The notes under the pieces are model-generated. The model made no database searches, was not told the DNA's origin, and worked only from the letters and a program-made list of their open reading frames with translations. Both the position numbers and the translations under genes were made by a program. 64,000 nt of DNA from an uncultured Clostridia bacterium (GTDB taxonomy: Bacteria > Bacillota > Clostridia > Christensenellales > Borkfalkiaceae), in contig CANREF010000006.1 of assembly GCA_947629575.1 (NCBI GenBank), positions 30,932-94,931 on the forward strand, written 5' to 3'. Below, piece after piece: positions 16,314-25,521 of this stretch. The number at the start of each line of letters is the position of its first letter. The first letter of the stretch is position 1.

Positions 16314-19300
16314 ATGAAAAAGGCACTTTTGGTTGGCATCGTTCTCAGCCTGATCTGCGCGATCGTCGGCTGCGGACAGAAGGAAAAAGCGCAGTATACG
16401 CTTACCTTCTACAGCGAGGGCGAGGTAGTCCACACGCTCACCGCGGAAGAGGGGCTTACGATCGCCCTTCGCGAAGAAGCGGACGATCCCGTAAAGGCAG
16501 AGGACGAGAAAAATACATATACCTTTGCGGGTTGGACGCTCGGCGAAGAGGGCGAATTGACCGAGAGCTATACGGTCACGGGGGATGCGAGCTTCTATGC
16601 TACGTTCACCGCTACGCCGATCGTCTATTACAGCGTCAACTTTGTAGACGAATGGGAGGGGACGCGGACCGTCCTTTCCGAACAGCAGGTAAGAGCGGGC
16701 AAGTGCGCCGAGCTCCCCGCCCAATCGCCCGAGCATGAAGGATATACCTTTACCGGCTGGTCGCCCGATCCCTCGGCTGCGGTCACGCAGGATACCGAAT
16801 ATGTGGCGCAGTACGATGTGAATACCTATAAATTGACGCTCTCAACTCCTCTCGGCGAGACGGAAGCGCAGTACGACTTCGGAGCGGAGCTCCTTTTGGA
16901 AGAGCCCGAACTTCCCGATTTCCTCTCTTTTGCGAATTGGTATGCGGATGAGGACTTCACTCAGCCCTTTGCGCTCGAAAAGATGCCCGCGCGGGACGTG
17001 CAGGTCTACGCCAAGTGCGAATTCGATTTCGGCGCGGCAAAACTCTCCGTCGGGGAGAACCTCGTCTACGGCGGGAACAATACCGTCTCCGTGGAAGGGC
17101 TGCCCGCCGATGAAAAGATCGTCTACACCTATCTTTGGAAAGACGGTCAGAATACCGGGACTGCCGAGAGCTATGCCCTCCATGCGGGACATCATGAACT
17201 CTCCGTAACGGTCAAGGCGACCTTTAACGAAGTAGAAGGCGAAAAGACGTTCACCTCTACGGTAGACGTCGCCAAAAAGGCGCTCACGGGCACGATCGAG
17301 GGCGTGGAGGCGTCCGTCGTCTACGGCACGCGCGTTGCGCCCACGCTGAAGGTCGACGGCGTCGTCGGCGGAGATGAGATCCCCCCGGCAAAGATCGAGA
17401 TCAAGGGCGACAAAGAGGGAGATCCTCTGCCCGTCGGCAGCTATACCGTCACGGCGTCTCTGCCCGATCTGGATGATTACAGCTTTGAAACTGTTACTAC
17501 GCAGTTCGAGGTGGTGAAGAAGGAATTGACGGCGACCCTCTCCGCAGAGCAGACGACGATCGTCTATGGGAATACGTTCACCCCCACGCTCACGTTTGCG
17601 GGATTTATCGAAGGGGAGGGCGATTCCGTCGTGACAAAGAACGGCGACGTGTTCCGCTATGAAAAGGACGGCGCGAATTATACCGAAAAACGGTTTGAAG
17701 TCGGCAGCTATACGCTCTCCGTTGCCGAGGGCGCGCTTACGGCGGACAACTATTCCTTTGCCGCGATCTCTTCCTGCACCCTCATCGTGCAGAAAGCGGC
17801 TCTGACCGTCACCGTTCAAACGGATAAGGAGAGCTATGTCTATGGCGAGACGCCGCAGGCGAGCGTCACGCACACCGAATTCGCCTATTCCGACGAAACG
17901 GAGACGGCGGTTTTCGAAAGCGAATTGACCCCCTCTCTTCCCGCACATGAAGGGAACTATTACAATGTAGGACATTATACCGTCACTGCGGGAGACTTGC
18001 GGGCAAAGAACTATGAAATCACGGTGAATATCGCTTCCTTTGACGTCACGCAGAAGGCGGTGACCGTCACGCTCGGTGAAGCTACCGCCGTCTATGGCGA
18101 CGCCTTCGCCATTTCCGCGCCCACCGTCAGCGGCCTTCTCGAAGACGAGCAGGGCAAAGAAACAGACATCATTGCCGCTCTCCGCTATTCCTGCGAGGCC
18201 ACGGAACTCACCTTGCAGAACGACAAATACAGCGCGGATGTGCTGTTCACCGTCGGCGCTCACACGTTGACGGCAAATGCGGAGGGGCTCACGCTCGACA
18301 ACTATTCCCTCTCCACGACGAACGGAACGCTCACGGTCACGGCGCGTCCCTTCACCGTCTCCTCGCAGACGACGCAGGTCCGCGATGAGAAATATGAATT
18401 CACTCCCAAATTCGAGGGCTCGGACGCTGAGCTCTTCTCCGCGAGCGGAAAACTCGTGCTCAAGACGCAGGACACGGGCAGCTATACCTGCAGCGGTTCG
18501 GCTCTGAGCGATTCCTTCCTGTGGGAAGAGCCGCTCAAGATCGTCCATTCGGGCGAAGAGGTCACCGAAAACTTCAGCATTTCCTACGAGCTCAATGTTA
18601 CACTCGACAATTCCACCTTCACCCTCTCCATTCCAGATGGAAAGGAATTGGTCTATGACGGGCAGGAACACACCTTCCCCGTCACGGCAAACCCCATTGA
18701 AGGCGAACAGGGCACAGTTGTCCCGCTCTTTGAATATACGGTGAACAAGGAAAAGATCGAGGGCGTTCCCACCTTCAAAGACGCGGGCGAATACGAAGTC
18801 TCTTGCACCATCACCGCCAAGAACTACAACACTGCGGAACGTTCCTTCACCGTGAATATCGCCAAGGCACAGTACACGGTGAAAGCTGAGAACAAACAAT
18901 ACACCTATGCGCCCGACTGCTCCTTCGCGGACGGCGTGGAAGTGACGGCGCTCCCGGGGAATGAGTACACCGTGACCTATTCCTATCTCGATAGCGAAAC
19001 GCAGGAAGCTCCCAAGTTCACAAAGGCCGTCGAGAACGCGGTCGTCTCCTTCACGGTGTCGGAGGAAAAGAACTACGAGGAGTACACGGGAAGTTATACC
19101 GTCAACGTTGCCAAGGCGCAGGGTACGATCGATGTAAATGGCGTTGAAAAGAATTACACTTACACGGGCGAACTTCAGACGATCAATGAAGGCGCTACGA
19201 CCAATAACAACGAAGGCGACGGCAAACTCACCTATTCGAACAACACTTTCACGACGGTAGAACAGGGCAACGCCCTCACCGTAAAGGTGACTTTGAGCGA

Positions 19301-21698
19301 GGGCGCTAACTACACGGGTGCGGAAGCTACCTTCCAGATCCATGTGGATAAGGCGCAGGGCACGATCAACGTTGACGGCGTCAAGAAGGATTATGTCTAC
19401 ACGGGCGCGGTTCAGACGGTCGAGGGCGGCGCTACAAGTAACAATCAAGAGGACGCGCAGTTTATCTATTCGGATAACACCTTCACGACGGTTGCGGAAG
19501 GGAACGCTCTCACCGTAAAGGTGACTTTGAGCGAGGGCGCTAACTACACGGGCGCGGAAGCTACTTTCAAGATCACCGTTGCCAAAGCAGAGGGCACGAT
19601 CGACGTTGACGGCGTCAAGAAAGATTACACCTACACGGGCGCAGTTCAGACGGTCGAGGGCGGCGCTACAAGTAACAATCAAGAGGACGCGCAGTTTACC
19701 TATTCGGATAACACCTTCACGACCGTTGCGGAAGGCAACGCTCTCGATGTAAAAGTGGCCCTGAAGGAAGGCGCAAACTATACGAGTGCGGAAACCACCT
19801 TCAAGATCACCGTTGCAAAGCAGACGCTCGAACGTCTTCCCGAAGAGGCATCACCGCAGATCCCCGTACAGATCAACGAGCGCGGAAAGACGTTGGAAAG
19901 CGTCACATTCCCCGACGGGAAATTCTCTTGGCAGGATACAGGCGCGGAGCTCGTCATCGGCGAGCACGGCTACGCCGCGACCTACGACCCCGATCCCGAA
20001 AATATCAATCCGCTTACAGTTTCGATCACGTTTACAACGCGGAAGCAGGTGCTCACCGTTGAGGTAACGGGGGGCGAGGCGGACTATACAAAGGGTGCAG
20101 TCGTATCTTCCCTCACCTTGGCAACGCTCGCTTTGACAGATGAGAGCGGGGAAGAATGCAGCGCTGAGGTGGAAGAATATGTCGACTTCAAGACGGACGG
20201 AAAGAACTTGACGCTCGATGTGGGGAGTACGTATTCCGTGCCGTGGACGCTCACTTTCACCGAGAACGACTATTACGAACTGCAATACGGAGACACAAAG
20301 CAGGCGTCCTTCCATGACGAGTGCACCTTCAAGTGGAAGAGCGTAGAGTTGGAAAGCAAGCTCTACACCGTAGAGGACGCGTTGAAACTGCTTGAAAGCG
20401 GAAAGACGGCGACGGTGAAATTCAATACCTCCTTTGCGACGGCGGCGATTGCTGCGCTCGCATATCCCGACGCTTCCTATTATACGATCCCCGCGGGCGC
20501 TACTTTGCTCGTTCCCTACGGCGCGGCCGATACGGGCGCAACGGAACAGCCCAGTAATACCTATTTGGCGACGGCGGCAACGGGTTATGTTACCCTTACA
20601 TTGCCCGTGGGCGAGCTCATAATTGAAGGGAAACTCCTCGTCAATGCGGTTCGCGTTTCTGCCAGCAACTTCTCGGGGATGGTTCGCGGTTCGGAATATG
20701 GCAGTCTTTCCCTTGCGAAAGATACGAAAGTTACCGTAAAGAGCGGAGCTACCTTCGAGAGCATGGGCTTCACCTACGGCGAAGGGGAAGTGTTCGCGGA
20801 AAGCGGGTCAACCGTCTATGAGCCATTCGCAATGCCCGGTTGGAAAGGCGGATCGGTTGCTATGATGTGTGGTTTTTTCGGCGTCTTCCCGTTGAATCAA
20901 TACACGTTCAGCAGCTTCATCAGCAAAGTGCATCTGCAAACGGGGGCAAGCTACAAGTTGCGGATGAGCGTTACCGCAAGCAGTAAAGCCTACGATTCAG
21001 AAGTGGAATTTATCGGTCAAGAAGATACAGCCTTTTTGCAGCTCACGGATGGGGTACTGATAAAGTATCTTGACGAATCCAACGGGAAGGTCCATTTTGA
21101 CGTTGAAGGAACGATCAGTTTCCACAACCTTTCGCTTTCCGTTGGAGGCTCAAGCGCAAGCACGAGCGGCATGCAAGTCCCGATTCCCGGCAATTTCGCT
21201 TTCACCCTAAAAACGGGATCTGTTACGGTAACGAACGGCGTTCAGTTGAAACTGCTCCCCGGCGCGAGCCTCACAACGGAAGCGGGAACTCAGCTTATCA
21301 TTGCAGACGGCGGAAAATTATTGGCTTACGGCGACAAGAATTATACGTTGAGCAACAGCCTTACGCAGTGGCAGGATGGAACTGTCGTGAAAAGTTATCC
21401 CAGCTCTCATATGACCGGCAGCTACCGCAAAGCGCCCAACTTTGGCTACAATGGATCTTCACAGGCCGAGGTTCTCATCAAGGGCAAGTTTAAGGCAGAG
21501 GGGCAAGCAACGGTTTGCGCGACCTTCCGAGGTGCGGAGGGGGCTACGCTCGAACTTGCGGAGGGCGTTGTCACGACGGCGCAAGTCAAGGAAGATTTGA
21601 ACGCAAGTAAAGGTTCCTTCTTCACCACCACCTTCACTTGCGGAGATCTCGCTGCGGGGAATTACACCTATACGGGCGGGAATTGGGTCAAGACCTGA
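16314..21698 (+). CDS. Giant InlB/MBG-repeat surface lipoprotein
   Basis: A 1,794-residue lipoprotein: signal peptide with lipobox IVGC (Cys20); two or three InlB B-type repeats (about 27-240; YTFAGWT and YTFTGWS motifs); a series of MBG-type beta domains starting with VVYGTR, IVYGNT, YVYGET and AVYGDA (about 330-680); bacterial Ig-like segments; three near-identical 78-79-residue repeats (about 936-1170); and a beta-solenoid-like C terminus ending without an anchor. It would be tethered by its lipid and extend outward as a stalk, probably for adhesion. TAGGAG precedes the ATG. The domain vocabulary is the same as in the giant gene at 25.8-59.9 kb. Family names are from pattern recognition. 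Confidence 0.82.
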   Translation: MKKALLVGIVLSLICAIVGCGQKEKAQYTLTFYSEGEVVHTLTAEEGLTIALREEADDPVKAEDEKNTYTFAGWTLGEEGELTESYTVTGDASFYATFTATPIVYYSVNFVDEWEGTRTVLSEQQVRAGKCAELPAQSPEHEGYTFTGWSPDPSAAVTQDTEYVAQYDVNTYKLTLSTPLGETEAQYDFGAELLLEEPELPDFLSFANWYADEDFTQPFALEKMPARDVQVYAKCEFDFGAAKLSVGENLVYGGNNTVSVEGLPADEKIVYTYLWKDGQNTGTAESYALHAGHHELSVTVKATFNEVEGEKTFTSTVDVAKKALTGTIEGVEASVVYGTRVAPTLKVDGVVGGDEIPPAKIEIKGDKEGDPLPVGSYTVTASLPDLDDYSFETVTTQFEVVKKELTATLSAEQTTIVYGNTFTPTLTFAGFIEGEGDSVVTKNGDVFRYEKDGANYTEKRFEVGSYTLSVAEGALTADNYSFAAISSCTLIVQKAALTVTVQTDKESYVYGETPQASVTHTEFAYSDETETAVFESELTPSLPAHEGNYYNVGHYTVTAGDLRAKNYEITVNIASFDVTQKAVTVTLGEATAVYGDAFAISAPTVSGLLEDEQGKETDIIAALRYSCEATELTLQNDKYSADVLFTVGAHTLTANAEGLTLDNYSLSTTNGTLTVTARPFTVSSQTTQVRDEKYEFTPKFEGSDAELFSASGKLVLKTQDTGSYTCSGSALSDSFLWEEPLKIVHSGEEVTENFSISYELNVTLDNSTFTLSIPDGKELVYDGQEHTFPVTANPIEGEQGTVVPLFEYTVNKEKIEGVPTFKDAGEYEVSCTITAKNYNTAERSFTVNIAKAQYTVKAENKQYTYAPDCSFADGVEVTALPGNEYTVTYSYLDSETQEAPKFTKAVENAVVSFTVSEEKNYEEYTGSYTVNVAKAQGTIDVNGVEKNYTYTGELQTINEGATTNNNEGDGKLTYSNNTFTTVEQGNALTVKVTLSEGANYTGAEATFQIHVDKAQGTINVDGVKKDYVYTGAVQTVEGGATSNNQEDAQFIYSDNTFTTVAEGNALTVKVTLSEGANYTGAEATFKITVAKAEGTIDVDGVKKDYTYTGAVQTVEGGATSNNQEDAQFTYSDNTFTTVAEGNALDVKVALKEGANYTSAETTFKITVAKQTLERLPEEASPQIPVQINERGKTLESVTFPDGKFSWQDTGAELVIGEHGYAATYDPDPENINPLTVSITFTTRKQVLTVEVTGGEADYTKGAVVSSLTLATLALTDESGEECSAEVEEYVDFKTDGKNLTLDVGSTYSVPWTLTFTENDYYELQYGDTKQASFHDECTFKWKSVELESKLYTVEDALKLLESGKTATVKFNTSFATAAIAALAYPDASYYTIPAGATLLVPYGAADTGATEQPSNTYLATAATGYVTLTLPVGELIIEGKLLVNAVRVSASNFSGMVRGSEYGSLSLAKDTKVTVKSGATFESMGFTYGEGEVFAESGSTVYEPFAMPGWKGGSVAMMCGFFGVFPLNQYTFSSFISKVHLQTGASYKLRMSVTASSKAYDSEVEFIGQEDTAFLQLTDGVLIKYLDESNGKVHFDVEGTISFHNLSLSVGGSSASTSGMQVPIPGNFAFTLKTGSVTVTNGVQLKLLPGASLTTEAGTQLIIADGGKLLAYGDKNYTLSNSLTQWQDGTVVKSYPSSHMTGSYRKAPNFGYNGSSQAEVLIKGKFKAEGQATVCATFRGAEGATLELAEGVVTTAQVKEDLNASKGSFFTTTFTCGDLAAGNYTYTGGNWVKT
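19121..19825 (+). repeat. Three tandem 234-237 bp coding repeats
   Basis: Copies begin at 19121, 19358 and 19592, each at a GGGYACGATC block, and encode 78-79 residues with GTIDVxGVxKxYxYTG and GATSNNQEDAQ. Copies 2 and 3 are almost identical at DNA level; copy 1 has drifted. This indicates a recent in-frame duplication of one domain. Confidence 0.85.
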
Positions 21699-21741
21699 CC
21701 GCCGAAAAACAATCGACCGAGGCACAAACTTCGGCACACGG

Positions 21742-21767
21742 GAAGGGGCATCCGCCCCTTCTTTTTT
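21742..21767 (+). terminator. Terminator of the two-lipoprotein unit
   Basis: GAAGGGGC (21742-21749) and GCCCCTTC (21754-21761) around ATCC, followed by six T. Confidence 0.88.
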
Positions 21768-21799
21768 GTGCACGGGAAGGAAGCTCTGCTTGCGATATC

Positions 21800-21850
21800 C
21801 TTTGCTCAGAATGGCACTTGGGATGGGGTCACCTCAGAATGACCCTATTG
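21800..21850. repeat. Degenerate fragment of the dispersed repeat family
   Basis: CTCAGAATG occurs twice (21805-21813 and 21833-21841), the second in CCTCAGAATGACC, the complement of the GTCATTCTGAG block seen at about 25920. Probably a decayed copy. Confidence 0.35.
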
Positions 21851-21905
21851 GCAAAAAAATCGGCGTTCGACGATAAATTTTTTTGCGGAAATGCCGCTCA
21901 CAAGT

Positions 21906-21934
21906 TTGCAAATCGCCGAGCAAAATGCTATAAT
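21906..21934 (+). promoter_or_regulatory. Promoter of the metallo-hydrolase gene
   Basis: TTGCAA (21906-21911), 17-base spacer, TATAAT (21929-21934) with an extended TGC (21926-21928). Confidence 0.75.
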
Positions 21935-21961
21935 ACCTCTGAGTAACGATTGGAGAGCCAA

Positions 21962-22741
21962 ATGAGGATCAAGTGGTACGGCACGGCGACATTGCTCATC
22001 GAGGCGGGGGACACCCGCATCCTTGTCGATCCGTACTTGAAACAATATAATCGCGCCCTGCCGCGCATTCCCGTGGGGGAGATCGGCGCAGACGCCGTCT
22101 TCATCACCCACCCCCATTTCGACCACTTTGCCGACATCGGCGCCTTCCTCGAAGCGGGGATAAAGAAGGTGTTCGTTTCGGAGCGCGGCATCGCCCACGC
22201 CCACGCAAACGGCATTCCCGACGAGCGGATGATCCCCATTGCCGCCAACGAGCGGGTCACGGTGGGAAGCGTCACCGTGCAGACTTTCCGCAGCCGCCAT
22301 TGCAAGTTCGACGTCCCCACCGTCCTCTCGGTGGCGCTGAATCCCGCCACCTATCTCTTCCACTTCCGCGACGGCGTGAAGATCCTCAAGACGACCAAGA
22401 AATTTCGCATCGGCGAGAACGACATCTTTGCCCTCGAATTTATGGCGGAGGGGAAGAAGGTCATGGTGCTCGGCTCGGCGGGCATGGACGAAAACACCGA
22501 ATATCCCGACGGGGCGGATCTGTTCGTCTTTCCCTATCAGGGGCGCTCGCGGATGCACAGGCACATGATCCCCTTCCTCAAGACGTTTGCCCCGAAAAAG
22601 ATCATGATCGACCATTTCGACAACGCGTTCCCGCCGCTCACCCACACGGTGGGGACGAAGAAGTTCCTACCGACCGTCAAGAAATATCTCCCCGAAGCGG
22701 AGGCGTTCGTGCCCGTGGAAGGGGAGTGGTACGAGGTGTAA
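21962..22741 (+). CDS. Metallo-beta-lactamase-fold hydrolase, UlaG-like
   Basis: A 259-residue MBL-fold protein of the UlaG/RomA type: strand-rich N terminus (IKWYGTATLLIE), metal-binding HPHFDH (residues 50-55), a further His in RSRHCKFD and a late Asp/His pair in IDHFDNAF. UlaG-like enzymes open lactones or act as phosphodiesterases; the substrate here is unknown. A TTG four codons upstream is possible, but the ATG at 21962 is favoured because GGAGAG lies at 21952-21957. The next gene starts one base after the stop codon, so the two are translationally coupled. Confidence 0.85.
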   Translation: MRIKWYGTATLLIEAGDTRILVDPYLKQYNRALPRIPVGEIGADAVFITHPHFDHFADIGAFLEAGIKKVFVSERGIAHAHANGIPDERMIPIAANERVTVGSVTVQTFRSRHCKFDVPTVLSVALNPATYLFHFRDGVKILKTTKKFRIGENDIFALEFMAEGKKVMVLGSAGMDENTEYPDGADLFVFPYQGRSRMHRHMIPFLKTFAPKKIMIDHFDNAFPPLTHTVGTKKFLPTVKKYLPEAEAFVPVEGEWYEV

Positions 22742-22742
22742 C

Positions 22743-23186
22743 GTGGAGCGCGGAGAGAGGGCGAAGGCAAATTTTTTGGCGGGAAAGACGTGCGCCGAGG
22801 CGGTGCTTCTGGCGTTTTCCGATCTTCTCGGCGCGGAGGAGCGGACGCTCTCCGCGATCTCCCGTCCCTTCGGCGGAGGAATGGGTCGGCTTCGGCTGAC
22901 CTGCGGAAGCGTCTCGGGCGGAGTGATGGCGCTCGGGCTGTTCTTCCCCGAACTTCAAAAGAGCGAACTCTACGCCCTCGTGCAGGAATATGCGCGCAGG
23001 TTTGCGGAAAGGAACGGCAGCGTCATCTGCGGGGAACTGCTCGCGGGCGCGGGCGTCAAGGCGGATACTTCGGCGGAAGCCGAGCCGCGCACAGCCGAAT
23101 ATTACCGCAAACGCCCCTGTCCGCTGCTCGTTGCCGACGCCGCGGACGTGCTCGAAGAAATGCTTATCGAACGCGGGAAAATGTGA
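22743..23186 (+). CDS. C_GCAxxG_C_C family redox-type protein
   Basis: A 147-residue protein with the spaced cysteines of this family: Cys17 in KTCAEAVL, Cys54 in GGMGRLRLTCGSVSGGVMAL, Cys96 and Cys126 in CPLLVADAADVLEE. Members are thought to bind a metal cluster or work in redox reactions, but none is well understood. The GTG start at 22743 follows the upstream stop by one base and is preceded by GAGGTG; no alternative ATG fits the family N terminus. Confidence 0.8.
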   Translation: MERGERAKANFLAGKTCAEAVLLAFSDLLGAEERTLSAISRPFGGGMGRLRLTCGSVSGGVMALGLFFPELQKSELYALVQEYARRFAERNGSVICGELLAGAGVKADTSAEAEPRTAEYYRKRPCPLLVADAADVLEEMLIERGKM

Positions 23187-23208
23187 CCCGTTTGCAGTTT
23201 TACATAGG

Positions 23209-23236
23209 AAAGTATGCCGTAGCGCATACTTTTTTT
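23209..23236 (+). terminator. Terminator-like hairpin just before a start codon
   Basis: AAAGTATGC (23209-23217) pairs with GCATACTTT (23224-23232) around CGTAGC, followed by T up to 23236. It ends three bases before the ATG of the next gene, which otherwise has no ribosome binding site nearby; AGGA lies just upstream of the hairpin. It may end the two-gene unit or shape translation of the lipoprotein gene. Confidence 0.6.
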
Positions 23237-23239
23237 GTT

Positions 23240-23635
23240 ATGAAAAAGATGTTGTTTGCAGTGGCGCTTTTGTGCGTTCTCTGTCTCACGGGCTGCGACG
23301 TGGAGAAGATGAGTTCGCTCAAAGACATCTCCCGTCCGTATGCGGCGGAGTACAAGTGTAAAAAGCTGCAGCTGGGCGGGGAAGACCTGCTCGGCGGGTT
23401 CGACTATGTGAAGCTCCGCCTCGGTTACGGCGGGGACTACACCCTCTCCTATGCGGGGGAAGAGGGCGAAGGCGAGCAGAGCGGCACATACGAGCTTTCG
23501 AGCGACGAGGGCAAGATCACCATGCACGGCGGCGGAAAGACGTACATCTTCCCGTATGAAAAGGGCACGGTGCGCATGCAGCTCCAATTCCAGGATAGGT
23601 TGCTGCTCGCCGAATTTTCCGCTGCGGCGACCTAA
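23240..23635 (+). CDS. Small secreted lipoprotein of unknown function
   Basis: A 131-residue protein with a classic lipoprotein signal: KK at the start, hydrophobic core, lipobox LTGC with lipidated Cys19. The mature part is beta-rich (DYTLSYAG, SGTYELSSDEGKITMHGGG) and resembles the short calycin-like lipoproteins common in Clostridia whose role is unknown. The ATG at 23240 has no ribosome binding site within the usual distance; the nearest purine-rich stretch (AGGAAAG, about 23204-23210) is separated by the hairpin described above. No promoter is obvious, so expression is unclear. Confidence 0.7.
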   Translation: MKKMLFAVALLCVLCLTGCDVEKMSSLKDISRPYAAEYKCKKLQLGGEDLLGGFDYVKLRLGYGGDYTLSYAGEEGEGEQSGTYELSSDEGKITMHGGGKTYIFPYEKGTVRMQLQFQDRLLLAEFSAAAT

Positions 23636-23652
23636 AAAGTTCAAACAAACGT

Positions 23653-23681
23653 TTTACTTTTGGGCGGGAACGTGCTATAAT
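23653..23681 (+). promoter_or_regulatory. Promoter of the helicase gene, possibly leaderless
   Basis: TTTACT (23653-23658), 17-base spacer, TATAAT (23676-23681) with an extended TGC (23673-23675). The predicted transcription start is the A of the ATG at 23688. The G-run at 23682-23686 is too close to the ATG to act as a ribosome binding site. Confidence 0.7.
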
Positions 23682-23687
23682 GGGGGC

Positions 23688-24950
23688 ATGGAAGAAAACG
23701 CGCTTACAGCTCCGCTCACGGCCGAGCAAGAGGAAGCATATTCGCTCATTGAAGAGTGGTTCGTGCACACGGGGACGCAGATCTTCGTGCTGTGCGGCTA
23801 TGCGGGCACGGGGAAGACTTACCTGCTCGACGCGGCGGTGCGGCGGCTGGGGCTGGTGGCGGGGGAGAGCGCGGTGTTCGTCACGCCCACGGGAAAGGCG
23901 TCATCCGTGCTCATCCGTTCGGGAACGCCCGCTTCCACCATACATAGCCTCATTTATGTGCGCGAAGAGGACATCGAAGTCAACGAAGACGGCGAGGTCA
24001 TCTCCGAGCGCTTTTTGCGTTTCGTCAAACGGGAGAGCATTTCCAAGGAAATTCGCCTCATCGTGGTGGACGAAACGAGCATGGTTTCCGATGAAACGCT
24101 GCGGGATCTTCTGTCGTTTGGGGTGAAGTGCCTCTTCTGCGGCGACCCCGCGCAACTGCCGCCGGTGGGGGGAAGCAATACCCTTTTGTCGATGCCCTGT
24201 TTCACCCTCACGCAGATCGTTCGGCAGGAAGAGCACAATCCCATCGTCCGTTTGGCGCAAATGGCGCGGGCGGGGGAGTTCATCGGCTACGGGGAATACG
24301 GGAAGGGCGTTGCGGTCGTGCCGCGGCGGGAGCTAAGGGAAGAGGAGCGCAGGGAACTCTTTCTGCGGGCGGATCAGGTGATCGTCGGCACGAACAGGAC
24401 AAGAAATCTCATCAATGCGCGGATGCGGGCGTATAACGGCATTTCGCCCGAGGCGAAGCTGCCGCTCGACGGCGAAAAGGTGATATGTACCCTCAATAAT
24501 TGGAGCAGGGCCTTGGACAAGGCGGAAAATTTCCATTTGGTGAACGGGATCATCGGGACATGCAGTTATGTCCGCGAGGACTTGGACGGGCTGGGGCGGT
24601 TGGATTTCAAGCCCGATTTCATGGAGGAACGGGTGCGGTCGCTGCCGTTTGATACGGGCATCTTTTTGGGGGAGAATTACAATCACCGATATGGGGAAAA
24701 GGCGTGTTTGCTTGAAAACGACATCATGGTCCACGAAAACAACTATGAGATGCTGCGCAGGTTCAAGGTGAAGCGGGAAGATACGATCAATCGTTTTGAG
24801 TTTGCGTATGCGGTGACGTGTCATAAAGCGCAGGGGTCGGAGTATGATTTTGTGGTAGTGGTAGACGAATCGCGGCTATTTGAGAACGGTCGGGAATGGT
24901 TATACACGGCGGTGACGCGCGCCAAGAAGAAGCTATTGATTTTGAGGTAA
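23688..24950 (+). CDS. RecD/Dda-like superfamily 1 helicase
   Basis: A 420-residue ATP-dependent DNA helicase of the SF1B type (RecD2, TraA, phage Dda relatives). Walker A is GYAGTGKT (37-44), motif II is VVDETSM (126-132), motif III is GDPAQLPPVG (152-161), and the UvrD-C2-like end carries TCHKAQGSEYDF (about 380) and YTAVTRAKK (about 406). It is shorter than RecD2 because it lacks the N-terminal domain, so Dda-like 5'-3' translocation on single-stranded DNA is likely. The frame runs 79 codons further upstream, but this ATG is just downstream of the -10 and gives the family's usual N terminus. Neighbours do not reveal a partner. Confidence 0.85.
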   Translation: MEENALTAPLTAEQEEAYSLIEEWFVHTGTQIFVLCGYAGTGKTYLLDAAVRRLGLVAGESAVFVTPTGKASSVLIRSGTPASTIHSLIYVREEDIEVNEDGEVISERFLRFVKRESISKEIRLIVVDETSMVSDETLRDLLSFGVKCLFCGDPAQLPPVGGSNTLLSMPCFTLTQIVRQEEHNPIVRLAQMARAGEFIGYGEYGKGVAVVPRRELREEERRELFLRADQVIVGTNRTRNLINARMRAYNGISPEAKLPLDGEKVICTLNNWSRALDKAENFHLVNGIIGTCSYVREDLDGLGRLDFKPDFMEERVRSLPFDTGIFLGENYNHRYGEKACLLENDIMVHENNYEMLRRFKVKREDTINRFEFAYAVTCHKAQGSEYDFVVVVDESRLFENGREWLYTAVTRAKKKLLILR

Positions 24951-24954
24951 AAAA

Positions 24955-25245
24955 GCGCCTCCTAAGGAGGAGCTGTCACCGGAGGTGACTGAGGTGGTGA
25001 AAAATCAGAAGCCAAGGACACCACCCCCCTGCCCCCCTCCTTAGGAGGGGGGCTTTACTTGTCGCCCCTGTAGGGGAGCTGTCGAGGCGATAGCCGAGAC
25101 TGAGGGGTTTTTCAAGAACCCTTTCGGCATTCGCTCCGCTCATGCCACCTGTCTCGGGCAAGTAGATTCTTGCCCTCGGTCACCGTTCGCGCGGCAAATG
25201 CGCTCACTCATGTCGCAACGCGCCAACGATTATCAATCCTTGGCA
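24955..25245. repeat. Composite dispersed repeat downstream of the helicase gene
   Basis: No gene. It has GAGCTGTC...GTGACTGAGG (about 24971-24992) and a second version GAGCTGTC...GAGACTGAGG (about 25077-25106), the C-rich hairpin element with GGAGGGGGG (25021-25052) and CTTGTCGCCCCT...AGGGGA (about 25057-25076), all with relatives elsewhere in the window. The GGAGGGGGGCTTTACTT hairpin could also terminate the helicase transcript. Confidence 0.65.
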
Positions 25246-25284
25246 GAATGCGTTGCTCCACCTAAAAGGGGCAGCAAGATGATT

Positions 25285-25311
25285 GCTCTCTTGTTTAAGA
25301 GGGCTTTTTTT
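25285..25311 (+). terminator. Intrinsic terminator before the giant gene
   Basis: GCTCTCTT (25285-25292) pairs with AAGAGGGC (25297-25304) around GTTT, followed by seven T. It isolates the giant gene from upstream transcription. The region from 25312 to 25493 is AT-rich and holds no recognisable gene. Confidence 0.8.
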
Positions 25312-25493
25312 ATGCCCGAGAGCATAAAATGGTGGGAAGGAAATTGGGGGATTTCAATAAAGTTGGTAAAAACAGAGATTCCGAGGAGATAATTTTTTGA
25401 TACAAAACTGCAAACGGGTATAATTTTGGGAAAATAATCCATAAAAACACATATTTTTCACTTGTTTTTTCACAATATTTTGGCTATAAATAC

Positions 25494-25521
25494 TTGACAA
25501 ATAAATTGGAAGTGATAAAAT
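25494..25521 (+). promoter_or_regulatory. Promoter of the giant surface-protein gene
   Basis: Perfect TTGACA (25494-25499), 16-base spacer, TAAAAT (25516-25521) with an extended TGA (25513-25515), in an AT-rich setting typical of a strong promoter. The leader would be about 290 bases, with a small hairpin GGGATTC/GAATCCC (25539-25556) and then a dispersed repeat. Confidence 0.72.

Noticed and set aside
16842..19682. 946-codon minus-strand frame opposite the InlB/MBG lipoprotein
   Set aside because: Codon-aligned antisense shadow without its own ribosome binding site or recognisable domains.
25198..25392. 64-codon plus-strand frame before the giant gene
   Set aside because: It reads through dispersed repeat and the terminator hairpin at 25285-25311; no ribosome binding site or domain.
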